NCBI GenBank assembly: GCA_945873105.1
Contig: CAMCBW010000037.1
Span: 1 to 56,155, forward strand
Source: Tangfeifania diversioriginum
Lineage (GTDB): Bacteria; Bacteroidota; Bacteroidia; Bacteroidales; Prolixibacteraceae
Length of the DNA: 56,155 nt
Direction: 5' to 3'
Shown piece by piece: positions 17,432-24,826 of the stretch (its first letter is position 1; every line of letters starts with the position of its first letter). Position numbers and translations under genes: made by a program. The notes under the pieces are model-generated. The model saw only the letters and a program-made list of their open reading frames with translations, did no database searches and was not told the DNA's origin.

Positions 17432-17536
17432 TTAACCGCAGAGCGCCGCGAAGAAGGCGCAAAGAGCCGCAAAGATTGCTATTTCAGGATTTCTTTGCGG
17501 TTCTCTGCGAAACACTTTGCGGTTCTCTGCGGTTAA
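17432..17536. repeat. 105-bp palindrome built of CGCAAAG units, probable bidirectional terminator
   Basis: The left arm (TTAACCGCAGAG ... GCGCAAAGAGCCGCAAAGA) and right arm (TCTTTGCGGTTCTCTGCG ... CTCTGCGGTTAA) are imperfect reverse complements about 45 nt long around a ~15-nt loop. The palindrome sits between convergent genes ending at 17398 and 17650. It could therefore terminate both transcripts, while also belonging to the CGCAAAG repeat family. Confidence 0.65.
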
Positions 17537-17649
17537 ATAACAACTGATAGAGTACGCCTGTTAAGCTTCGGACTCGCTGTCAACTGTCTATTGTTAATCG
17601 TTAAATAGCTCAGCGTGAGGTCTACTAAACAAAACTTCTGGAATATCTG

Positions 17650-18711
17650 CTATTCCCCCAGGTTCCATCGCCTGAAATACAATCCCTGGCGAACAATGGG
17701 CAGGGTCTTGAATTCGATGGCCCTCATCTCCTCTTCGCACAAGGGGGCAAATTCGGAGGCAATCTTCACATCCTCTTCGATTTGGGCAACATTGTCGATG
17801 CCGATGATGGTGGTGCTGACCGGCAAACTCATGTTGTAGGTCAACGCCTCCCGGATGGTGATGGTACCCGGTTTTGTGGTTGCCAGACGTTCAGGCTGTT
17901 CTGCAATCGGCGGGGGTGTCCAGGTAGAGAGCATCCTGCCACGGGTGGCTACTTTCATACCCACAATGGCTATTCCCTTTTTCTGTGCCTCCGGCAGCAG
18001 ATAATTTTTAAAACTCAGATAGTGCACATCGGCAGCATTGACTGCCATCAGAATCTGGTCGAATGGATATCGCTGAATGGCATTCAGCAGTACCAAAGGC
18101 TCAAAATGGCCCGTAATCCCAATGTTCCTAACCATTCCCTCCGACTTGGCCTTCTCCATCGCCTTGATGGCGCCATTGCTGGCCATGATCTTCTCCAGTT
18201 GGTCCATCCTTTGTACATTGTGCAACTGCCAGGTATCCAGGTGATCGGCCTGCAGGTTCTTCAGACTCTCTTCGAGCAGCCGCATGGAACCATCGTAGGT
18301 GACATCGTGCGTCTTGGAGGAGAGCCATACTTCAGAACGGCGCGTTTTCATTACCCGGCCGATATTGAGCTGGCTGATGCCTTTCCCATAGGATGCGGCT
18401 GTATCAATGTAATTTACCCCCAGGTCAATGGCTCTGTTGATAATCTTCTCAGACAACTCTTCGGTATTGGGCATTTCAAGGGTTGCCTGTCCACCGAGGC
18501 TCAAAATCCCTACTTTGTATCCGGTTTTCCCAAAGGAGCGCGTAGGCATGGCTCCATAAGTCCGGGCATTGAAGGGATGTTCACTTTTTTTCTTCACAGG
18601 AGTTGCAGGTGCGGTCTCACCGGCATGGGTCGTTCCAACGGTCACCGCAGCTGCCGTAGCAGCCAGGCCGGTACCCAGGAAGTTTCTGCGGTTGATATTT
18701 TTCATCTCCAT
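17650..18711 (-). CDS. Aldo/keto reductase with Tat signal
   Basis: A 353-residue oxidoreductase. Twin-arginine signal NRRNFLGTGLAATAAA is followed by the barrel starting RSFGKTGYKVGILSLGG. The catalytic tetrad is complete: Asp and Tyr in NYIDTAASYGKG, Lys in VWLSSKTHD, His in TWQLHNVQ. A Tat signal fits export with bound NADP(H) or folded state. Substrate unknown; it may act on sugars or keto-sugars made by the neighbouring exported dehydrogenases. ATG 18711 or ATG 18705 could be the start. Convergent with the cytoplasmic Gfo/Idh/MocA gene. Confidence 0.88.
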   Translation of the reverse strand: MEMKNINRRNFLGTGLAATAAAVTVGTTHAGETAPATPVKKKSEHPFNARTYGAMPTRSFGKTGYKVGILSLGGQATLEMPNTEELSEKIINRAIDLGVNYIDTAASYGKGISQLNIGRVMKTRRSEVWLSSKTHDVTYDGSMRLLEESLKNLQADHLDTWQLHNVQRMDQLEKIMASNGAIKAMEKAKSEGMVRNIGITGHFEPLVLLNAIQRYPFDQILMAVNAADVHYLSFKNYLLPEAQKKGIAIVGMKVATRGRMLSTWTPPPIAEQPERLATTKPGTITIREALTYNMSLPVSTTIIGIDNVAQIEEDVKIASEFAPLCEEEMRAIEFKTLPIVRQGLYFRRWNLGE

Positions 18712-18873
18712 GATACTAATATATTGAGGTTTATAACTGCTAAGCTAATAAAAATAAAAGAGAATAAACGTCGGCAATACCATCACCTGCCCAAACATCC
18801 GCTGTATCAAATCGCCTTAACACTTCCTGTCCTGTTGCAGACCTTCAGAAAGTGATGGAATAGCCTACTTTTG

Positions 18874-20499
18874 CTAATTACGTGCCTTCATTTTTTTGAC
18901 GATTCGATCTGCAGCCAGTTTTCCCGTAAGTATCGACATCGGCATACCTGCAGGACTATAAGCCCACTGCCCTGCCTGATAAATGGAGGGAATTGGTGTC
19001 AGAACAGAACGGTCAGAGAACTGAATCTTATGGACGACCGGCATTGTTTTTTGAAATGACCACCCTACAATGGCACCCTCTGAACTGCCCACCCGGTTTT
19101 CAATACTTAGCGGGGTAAATGAAAAACGCCCAACAATATGCGCTTTTAACATCGGATAAACCGAGGCATTGATGACTTCAATCATGCGATTTTCCATTTC
19201 CGTAACAAATTCACTCAACCAGCCGGCCTTGCGAACTTCTACAAATAAATCGTATTCAGCCAGCAGACTTATAATCATGCCGGTTTTACCTGCGGGAACC
19301 AGGGAGGGATCCTTGAGCCCGGGAATAGAAATCTCGAAAGTATTTAACTGGATGAACCTGTCGAGCCACGACAAAAGTTGTTCCCTGGAGACGATCCCAA
19401 AATTGTGCAAAAGCCCATAAAGCTCCTCCCGGTGTGTTTCACCCAAGCCCACTTTAGAGGGGGTATAAAAGAAATGGCCGTGGGCAATTCTCCTGAAACT
19501 TTCCAGTGGCTCATCTACCTCCAGGTACAATGAAAATACCGAATCTCCACCTCTATTCTCCAGCATTGTCTGTTTCGTACTTTCAAATTTCTCCTGGATG
19601 CCGGGGAGTAAACCTTCCGTCCCTGTAATCTTGTAGAGTGTTTTCAGATCAGAGGCCCAGATCAGTTGATCATATTTGTAACTGAGGTTGTTTTGGTCTC
19701 TCACCAGGCACGCACCCGCCAAAACTTCAACAATGGTAGTTTCTGACCTGATTTCGCCTCCAAACTCCAATAGCTTCTCTTTCAATGCTTCCGACAGTTT
19801 TCCCACTCCGCCTTTGGGGTAAAAATAGTCGAGGTACAAGGAGAAGTAACTCAAAGCGAAAAATGCCGGGGTATTTTTAAAAAAGTGCTGCGCTACCATG
19901 TCGCGGAGGGAGGGATTTTTAACGATGGTCTTTAAATAATCCTCCACAGGCATGTTCATGCGGTTAATCTTGCCAACGGTAAAAATAAATTTCGGCAACC
20001 AGGGCAAAAGCTTTTTGAACAAAAAATTCCTATCCTTCTTCAGATCTTTGAAGGCGGGGTTCTCAATACCATAGAGAACCTCCATGTGTTTCATTATCTT
20101 GCGAATAACCTTAATGACCGCTACGACCTCACTTTCGCTCTCCGGGAATAGTTTTACCAGGAGGTCCCTGTATTTTAACAAATCATGGATGGTCTCTATG
20201 TTGATAATCTCATCTTCTATTCCCACGGAGACGTAGCTCTTGACTACTTCGAGCTGTATATTCAAATCATCCAACATGGGAAAGATAATTCCGGCATTTT
20301 CCAACGCCCTTATTCCCGCTTCAAAATGAAAGCCATCGCGGCTAAATGAATTGACGAGTCCGCCAAGTTCCTTATTTTTTTCAATGAGCAATACGTTTTG
20401 GCCAGACCTGGCAAGATAAATGGCTGAAGTCAATCCGGCAACGCCTCCACCCACCACAATCGTATCGTAGGATTTTTCAGGTAAGCTATTTTCTTCCAT
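18874..20499 (-). CDS. Phytoene desaturase/retinol saturase-like flavoprotein
   Basis: A 541-residue FAD/NAD(P)-binding oxidoreductase of the CrtI-RetSat-COQ type. The N-terminal FAD motif is IVVGGGVAGLTSAIYLARSG followed by LIEKNKELGGLVNSF. The C-terminal SIYQAGQWAYSPAGMPMSILTGKLAAD is the second FAD contact seen in carotenoid desaturases/isomerases. Substrate could be a polyene, retinoid-like or other lipid. It follows the SDR gene by 36 nt and is the last gene of a six-gene minus-strand run, so a common pathway with the SDR is inferred. No phytoene synthase is nearby, so carotenoid synthesis itself is not supported. Confidence 0.85.
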   Translation of the reverse strand: MEENSLPEKSYDTIVVGGGVAGLTSAIYLARSGQNVLLIEKNKELGGLVNSFSRDGFHFEAGIRALENAGIIFPMLDDLNIQLEVVKSYVSVGIEDEIINIETIHDLLKYRDLLVKLFPESESEVVAVIKVIRKIMKHMEVLYGIENPAFKDLKKDRNFLFKKLLPWLPKFIFTVGKINRMNMPVEDYLKTIVKNPSLRDMVAQHFFKNTPAFFALSYFSLYLDYFYPKGGVGKLSEALKEKLLEFGGEIRSETTIVEVLAGACLVRDQNNLSYKYDQLIWASDLKTLYKITGTEGLLPGIQEKFESTKQTMLENRGGDSVFSLYLEVDEPLESFRRIAHGHFFYTPSKVGLGETHREELYGLLHNFGIVSREQLLSWLDRFIQLNTFEISIPGLKDPSLVPAGKTGMIISLLAEYDLFVEVRKAGWLSEFVTEMENRMIEVINASVYPMLKAHIVGRFSFTPLSIENRVGSSEGAIVGWSFQKTMPVVHKIQFSDRSVLTPIPSIYQAGQWAYSPAGMPMSILTGKLAADRIVKKMKARN

Positions 20500-20535
20500 A
20501 TTCTTTTTAATAATTCTACATCAATCTTCACCGCC

Positions 20536-21513
20536 TTACTGGTGCAATCCTGACAATTCCAGGCTTATATTCCAGAGTTCACCGGCAACTTCCCGGTCAA
20601 GGGCAGGTGGTGCAGGCTCCTCTTCGGCAGTTAAGTTAAAGAATTTGCCGCTTACTGCTTCCATCTCTTTGGAAACTCCCAGGTAATACAAGGCTTCGGC
20701 AGAAATTTCAGGGGATCTTAACGTTTTATCGAGAAAATTCCTTTTAAACCAACGGTAAACGGGTCCGTTCTCCTGCCCTGTTTCCGTCTTGACGGCTCCC
20801 GGGTGCATGGTATTGATGGTAACTCCTGAGTTTTGAAATTGATCGGCAAATACAATCATCGATAAAAGCTGCGCAGTTTTGGCAGAGCCATAGCTTTTTA
20901 AGCCAGAATAGCTTCTTTTCTCCCAATTCAAATCTTCCAGCCTCAATCCCCACGCGGCAAAACGATGACCTTCTGAGCCTACCAGAATAATCCTGGCCTT
21001 CTCCTGGGATTTCAACTTCTCCATCAACAGGTAATTGATGACAAAGGAAGAGAGGTAGTGGACGACAAAGACCTTTTCCAGCCCATCAGAGGTTAACTCT
21101 CTTTTGGTCAGGTATACACCTGCATTGTGTATCAGTACATCAATGGGTAAATTCATCGCTGACAGCTCTTTGGCAACCTGAAAGATCTCTGCCAATCTAC
21201 TCAAATCTGCAATTTTGTATTCACATCTTACCCCAAACTCCTGCCCGATTTCCAGGCAAAGTGCTTCTGATTTAAGGATATTGCGATTGATGCACAGCAA
21301 ATTTGCTCCCATGGCAGCATATTTTCGAGCGGTAAGGTATCCTATGCCCGATGTTGCACCAGTTATCACAACAAGTTTATCCTTAAAGTCCTCTTTGCAA
21401 ATCTTGGGGTCCAACCGGTTATTTCGCATCATTGCAATGATGTTGGACCATTCATATTCCTTAAAGTACTTAAAGAATTTCTTGTTCTTCCCTAACTTAT
21501 GGTCATTTCCCAT
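20536..21513 (-). CDS. Short-chain dehydrogenase, retinol-dehydrogenase-like
   Basis: Classical SDR: cofactor motif VVITGATSGIGYLTAR, an Asp in YKIADLS, HNAGV, and the catalytic Tyr-Lys pair in SYGSAKTAQ preceded by ILVGSEGHR. The layout, with an extended N-terminus and the HPGAVKTE step, recalls animal retinol dehydrogenases/WWOX-like SDRs, so the substrate may be a hydrophobic alcohol or ketone. ATG 21513 (MGNDHKLG) avoids a 17-nt overlap with the upstream barrel gene; a longer start at 21570 exists. Predicted to act with the flavoprotein encoded next. Confidence 0.85.
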   Translation of the reverse strand: MGNDHKLGKNKKFFKYFKEYEWSNIIAMMRNNRLDPKICKEDFKDKLVVITGATSGIGYLTARKYAAMGANLLCINRNILKSEALCLEIGQEFGVRCEYKIADLSRLAEIFQVAKELSAMNLPIDVLIHNAGVYLTKRELTSDGLEKVFVVHYLSSFVINYLLMEKLKSQEKARIILVGSEGHRFAAWGLRLEDLNWEKRSYSGLKSYGSAKTAQLLSMIVFADQFQNSGVTINTMHPGAVKTETGQENGPVYRWFKRNFLDKTLRSPEISAEALYYLGVSKEMEAVSGKFFNLTAEEEPAPPALDREVAGELWNISLELSGLHQ

Positions 21514-21553
21514 CCGATTTAAAGTAATTTGGCCATCCCAAACGGTCCAGCGA

Positions 21554-22234
21554 TTAAATATAAACCCCAAATGTAAATGTGTAATCCTGGTTCCGCAAGG
21601 GGGCTGGATCCTGTCCTTTGGAGGTCGGCATCATCAGGGTATTCCATCCAATATTAAACCGGTAATCAAAAAAGCATTTTTTCTTGAAGAGGTTAAAATC
21701 CACCCCGGCACCATATAGAAAACCGTAGTCAAAGATATCCACTCCTTCCAATTTGGTGGATTCTGCAAAGGGAATTTGCGTAACTCCCATATCTACAGTC
21801 CCATTCAGCTTGGATGAGCCATTCAGTAAAATAGAAAGGGCAAAACCTGTACTTCCGTAGATGTTAAAGTTCCCAATTTTTACGAAGTTGTAACGAAAAA
21901 CAAAGGGGAGTTCAAAATAATTTAAATTGTATTCGGTATGGGTTTTAACAGGTTGTTCCAGCATCGTAATGTCTTCCCTGGAGCCCTTCGTGATATAGAG
22001 CAGTTCCTGCTGGATACCAAATGATTCAGTGATGGGAAAATATGCCAGCACACCACCGGCAAATCCGTGCCTCCAAATAGAGTTCACTGTGTAAGGAATG
22101 CCAGGCACGTCAATGCCATACTGGGTGGAAAGACTATACCCACCCTTGACCCCAAAACGAACACCGGTTTGGGCGACCAAAGAACTGCTCAGAAAGAGCG
22201 ATGCGACCAACAAAAGAAAGATTATTTTTTTCAT
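21554..22234 (-). CDS. Outer-membrane beta-barrel (PorT-type) protein
   Basis: A 226-residue protein with a signal peptide (IIFLLLVASLFLSSSLVAQ) and alternating hydrophobic/polar strands: GVRFGVKGGYSLSTQ, GGVLAYFPITESFGIQQELLYI, YNLNYFELPFVFRYNF, and a last strand ending FGVYI. This matches the outer-membrane beta-barrel/PorT domain. It probably forms a small eight-stranded barrel. Function unknown; its place in the run suggests an envelope site for the pathway's substrate or product. Confidence 0.85.
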   Translation of the reverse strand: MKKIIFLLLVASLFLSSSLVAQTGVRFGVKGGYSLSTQYGIDVPGIPYTVNSIWRHGFAGGVLAYFPITESFGIQQELLYITKGSREDITMLEQPVKTHTEYNLNYFELPFVFRYNFVKIGNFNIYGSTGFALSILLNGSSKLNGTVDMGVTQIPFAESTKLEGVDIFDYGFLYGAGVDFNLFKKKCFFDYRFNIGWNTLMMPTSKGQDPAPLRNQDYTFTFGVYI

Positions 22235-22292
22235 GGTATTTGATTGTTTTAATGACTATTAGACAAATTGCTCGTGTGTATTATTGAAAGTT

Positions 22293-22766
22293 CTATCCAA
22301 ATTTTCTCTTCATAAATTTCCTGTAGGCCTTCCCAAACCTCGGAATATTGTCGAAAATATCGCCCCACAAATCATAATAATCCCTTTGCTCACTAATTTT
22401 GCCCTCCCCGTTGATGGTCAGCCGACTGGATCCATACAAAATGGAACTGGGATATTTTTTGAAACTAAGGGTCATTTCCCACTCAATGAAGACAATATTC
22501 TCTGCCATGGAAGCATTGACAATGTTCATCTTCAGGTCTTTCGAACGATTTGTCAGTCGTTCAGTCATGGCCGTAAAATCATCGATACCACGTATTTCCT
22601 GAATAGAATCCCTGAAATAGATGTGCGTGTCGTAATAGGGGAGAATATGAGACCAATCGGGTTTCCCGTCCGTATTGTAGGTTTTTGACCATAAGGTTCT
22701 GACTGTTTCGACTCCAACAATCTTTCCATCAGCCATGTCTTGCTCCATCGTAGCGGGTATTTCCAT
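22293..22766 (-). CDS. NTF2-like (SnoaL-type) protein
   Basis: A 157-residue, signal-less protein with an NTF2-like fold pattern: VETVRTLWSKTYNTDGKPDWSHILPYYDTHIYFRDSIQEI, DDFTAMTERLTNRSKDLK, and the end RLTINGEGKISEQRDYYDLWGDIF. The last segment (kIseqrDYyD) is typical of SnoaL-like proteins that act on polycyclic or steroid-like ligands. No enzymatic activity can be asserted. It lies 12 nt after the DUF2141 gene. Confidence 0.8.
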   Translation of the reverse strand: MEIPATMEQDMADGKIVGVETVRTLWSKTYNTDGKPDWSHILPYYDTHIYFRDSIQEIRGIDDFTAMTERLTNRSKDLKMNIVNASMAENIVFIEWEMTLSFKKYPSSILYGSSRLTINGEGKISEQRDYYDLWGDIFDNIPRFGKAYRKFMKRKFG

Positions 22767-22778
22767 CTGAATCGCAGG

Positions 22779-23192
22779 TTAAATTTTTATATAGGTTGGG
22801 GTACACTTGACAGACATATTCTCCTCTACCTCAAAAATCATTTTTTCCAGGGAAGGAGGACCAAAAGTTCCTTTTGCATTGTTGGAAAACCCAAAACCCT
22901 CCTTTGGAATGCCCATCCATTTTAGATCCAGCTTCTTGTTAACATTCTTGTCATGAAAGTATTTAAATGCATATTTTCCGGGCTTAAGGTCATTGACTAC
23001 AATCAGGCATTGATTCTCTACAATGCTTTGCGCGATACCCATCATCTTTTCCCCTTTTTCATTGTTAAACTCCAGAAGCACCTGACCTTCACTACTCTCC
23101 AACCCTGAAATTTCAATTTTCAAAGTGAATTGACCGAAAGAAAATAGCGGCATTACAGCTAAAACCAACACAACAAGCGATAGATTTCTCAT
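22779..23192 (-). CDS. DUF2141 domain-containing secreted protein
   Basis: About 137 residues from ATG 23192. That start gives a clean signal peptide (MRNLSLVVLVLAVMPLFSFG); an upstream ATG at 23228 would bury it. The mature part matches DUF2141: LKIEISGLESSEGQVLLEFNN, CLIVVNDLKPGKYAFKYFHD, NKKLDLKWMGIPKEGFGFSNN and FGPPSLEKMIFEV. Role unknown; a beta-sandwich secreted or periplasmic protein often near lipid- or pigment-related genes (inference). Confidence 0.85.
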   Translation of the reverse strand: MRNLSLVVLVLAVMPLFSFGQFTLKIEISGLESSEGQVLLEFNNEKGEKMMGIAQSIVENQCLIVVNDLKPGKYAFKYFHDKNVNKKLDLKWMGIPKEGFGFSNNAKGTFGPPSLEKMIFEVEENMSVKCTPTYIKI

Positions 23193-23252
23193 TATTGTAA
23201 ACTGATTCTGGTTAATTAGAAACGACAAAAAAGTATTTTTTTCGAATGCATC

Positions 23253-24182
23253 TCATTCGTTTTGTACAATATCAATGACAAGGTCACAAACTTTGGTGAT
23301 CACATCTTTTGATTCCCTTAAGCTAGTAATTATAACCCAATCATGATACATTCCCGGATACTCAAAATAGTTGAAAATGAGCCGTTGGCGGCTCAACAGC
23401 TCTTTGCATCTTCGGGCGTCTGTATGCAACAGGTCATTTGTACCTGTAAAAATTGAAATGCCACACATTCCGGAAAAGTCTCCATAGATGGGGCTAACCT
23501 CATATCTTTTCAAGTCTAAGTTACCGGCATATTTCTGCCCTGCATTTTTCAGGCTTTCTACAGACAGGATTTTATCTCTCTTTTCGTAATACTTCAGATC
23601 GGGATGCTCCATGGAGATATCCAGCCAGGGAGAAAACAGTACAAGCTGATGCGGCAACTTGAGCTTCTTGTTTCTTAATTTTTGTACCAATCCCAATGCC
23701 AACCCACCGCCGGCCGAGTCCCCCATCAGTACCAGGCGGGTCTGTTGATCCTCCGAAATCAGTTGCGCATACAACTCCTCCATAAAACCATAGGTCTCCA
23801 TGCAAGTAGCTTCCGGCGCGAGGGGATAGTCAGGAACCACGAAGGTTGCACCTGTTTTTTCCATGAGCTGCCCGACCAGGTTCCAATGTTCCAGGCTGAT
23901 ATTGGCCATGTATGCACCGCCATGCAAAAAAAGCACAACTACATCCGTGGCTTGCTTTGGCGGGGATAATCGCCAGACCTTCCTTCCTCCCAGTGCAATC
24001 TCCTGAATATTAAACTTCCTGTACCATGATTTAGGCAAGCGTGCCGGATCCTTTTTAAAAGTGTTGTTCAACATTTTCCTTTCCATGCTCCGTTTCATGC
24101 CGGTCATGCCAAGGATGAATTGTATCAGTTTTGATTCAAAACTGGGTGCTATGTTGTGCAGATAATCGATATTCATCATCAT
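23253..24182 (-). CDS. Alpha/beta hydrolase, HSL family
   Basis: Carboxylesterase/lipase-like enzyme of the hormone-sensitive-lipase branch. The oxyanion motif is LFLHGGAYMANIS; the nucleophile serine lies in LMGDSAGGGLALG; the acid is probably Asp in GTNDLLHTD and the histidine in GMYHDW. The start is uncertain: ATGs at 24182/24179/24176 (MMMNIDY) or one at 24236, which adds a hydrophobic segment. It is the first gene of the six-gene minus-strand run, so it may release or prepare the lipid substrate for the SDR and flavoprotein. Cytoplasmic unless the longer start is used. Confidence 0.85.
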   Translation of the reverse strand: MMMNIDYLHNIAPSFESKLIQFILGMTGMKRSMERKMLNNTFKKDPARLPKSWYRKFNIQEIALGGRKVWRLSPPKQATDVVVLFLHGGAYMANISLEHWNLVGQLMEKTGATFVVPDYPLAPEATCMETYGFMEELYAQLISEDQQTRLVLMGDSAGGGLALGLVQKLRNKKLKLPHQLVLFSPWLDISMEHPDLKYYEKRDKILSVESLKNAGQKYAGNLDLKRYEVSPIYGDFSGMCGISIFTGTNDLLHTDARRCKELLSRQRLIFNYFEYPGMYHDWVIITSLRESKDVITKVCDLVIDIVQNE

Positions 24183-24236
24183 AACAGGACTCTTTTTTGG
24201 CAAGGCAATCATGAAAAAGAAGGAAAACAGCAACAA

Positions 24237-24573
24237 CCATTGGTACGATAATTATTTCGATTGGTTTCTGAAGGTATGCAAACATAACGGTCAAAAAAAA
24301 TGTCAGGAAAGTGATTTGGAATCTGAATTTTTTTAAGTTTAATGAACAATTTTCATACAGTCTTGTTCCGATCAATCATAGGGCTTCGGAAAGTTCTGTT
24401 TATCATCAATAAGCTAATGCGAAATGAACTGGAGTTGTGAAACTCCTACCACATAACTGATAACACCAGGGCTAAGTTTAGAATTGATTGCCAGATAGTT
24501 ACTAAATAGTTGTTTAAGCATCGATATAGGGCATTGCTGGATAGGATTTTACTCTCTTCAAAAGCATAATTGT
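24237..24573. other. Divergent intergenic region
   Basis: A 337-nt AT-rich gap between the minus-strand hydrolase run and the plus-strand signalling genes, so it should hold promoters for both. A small hairpin, GGAGTT-GTGA-AACTCC, lies at 24431-24446. On the minus strand a short hydrophobic reading frame (about 24136-24375) overlaps the hydrolase start out of frame; it is not supported as a gene. Confidence 0.4.
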
Positions 24574-24798
24574 ATGAATAAGCCGGAGCAAACCAACGAT
24601 CAACACCTTTCAGATTCACACAACATCACATTTAATGATGTTATATTTCGTCCAGATATACCGCTTTTGCAAAATTTGATAGCCAATGCGCATGGTGTAA
24701 CTTCCATAATTACAGACACAAATGGCAATCCAATTACAAGACCAATCAATAAAGATGAACTCATAGCTATGATCCATAAGTATTTTGGACAGCAATGA
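24574..24798 (+). CDS. Short ORF: PocR-domain start fused to receiver-domain end (deletion remnant)
   Basis: Encodes 74 residues. The first ~52 (NITFNDVIFRPDIPLLQNLI, then GVTSIITDTNGNPIT) look like the beginning of a PocR-type sensory domain. The last ~18 (RPINKDELIAMIHKYFG) look like the last helix of a receiver domain, which in the neighbouring kinases reads [18 protein letters not shown]. The most economical reading is an in-frame internal deletion of a PocR-containing hybrid kinase, joining at the similar sequences P-I-T-(R/K)-P. The ORF is intact and lies 28 nt before the CheB/CheR gene. It may be a remnant or a retained leader of the operon; a functional small protein is possible but unsupported. 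Confidence 0.6.
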   Translation: MNKPEQTNDQHLSDSHNITFNDVIFRPDIPLLQNLIANAHGVTSIITDTNGNPITRPINKDELIAMIHKYFGQQ

Positions 24799-24826
24799 TC
24801 ATAAACCTTATAAAAATTCCTTCACT

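Noticed and set aside
17782-18855. 357-codon plus-strand reading frame
   Set aside because: It lies antisense to the Tat-exported aldo/keto reductase, whose motifs are complete; the translation shows no domain.
18874-21513. Carotenoid biosynthesis cluster
   Set aside because: The flavoprotein resembles CrtI, but no phytoene synthase, cyclase or hydroxylase is present.
24136-24375. Small hydrophobic minus-strand ORF overlapping the hydrolase start
   Set aside because: Hydrophobic segments are tempting, but it overlaps the hydrolase out of frame, and AT-rich DNA often gives such frames.
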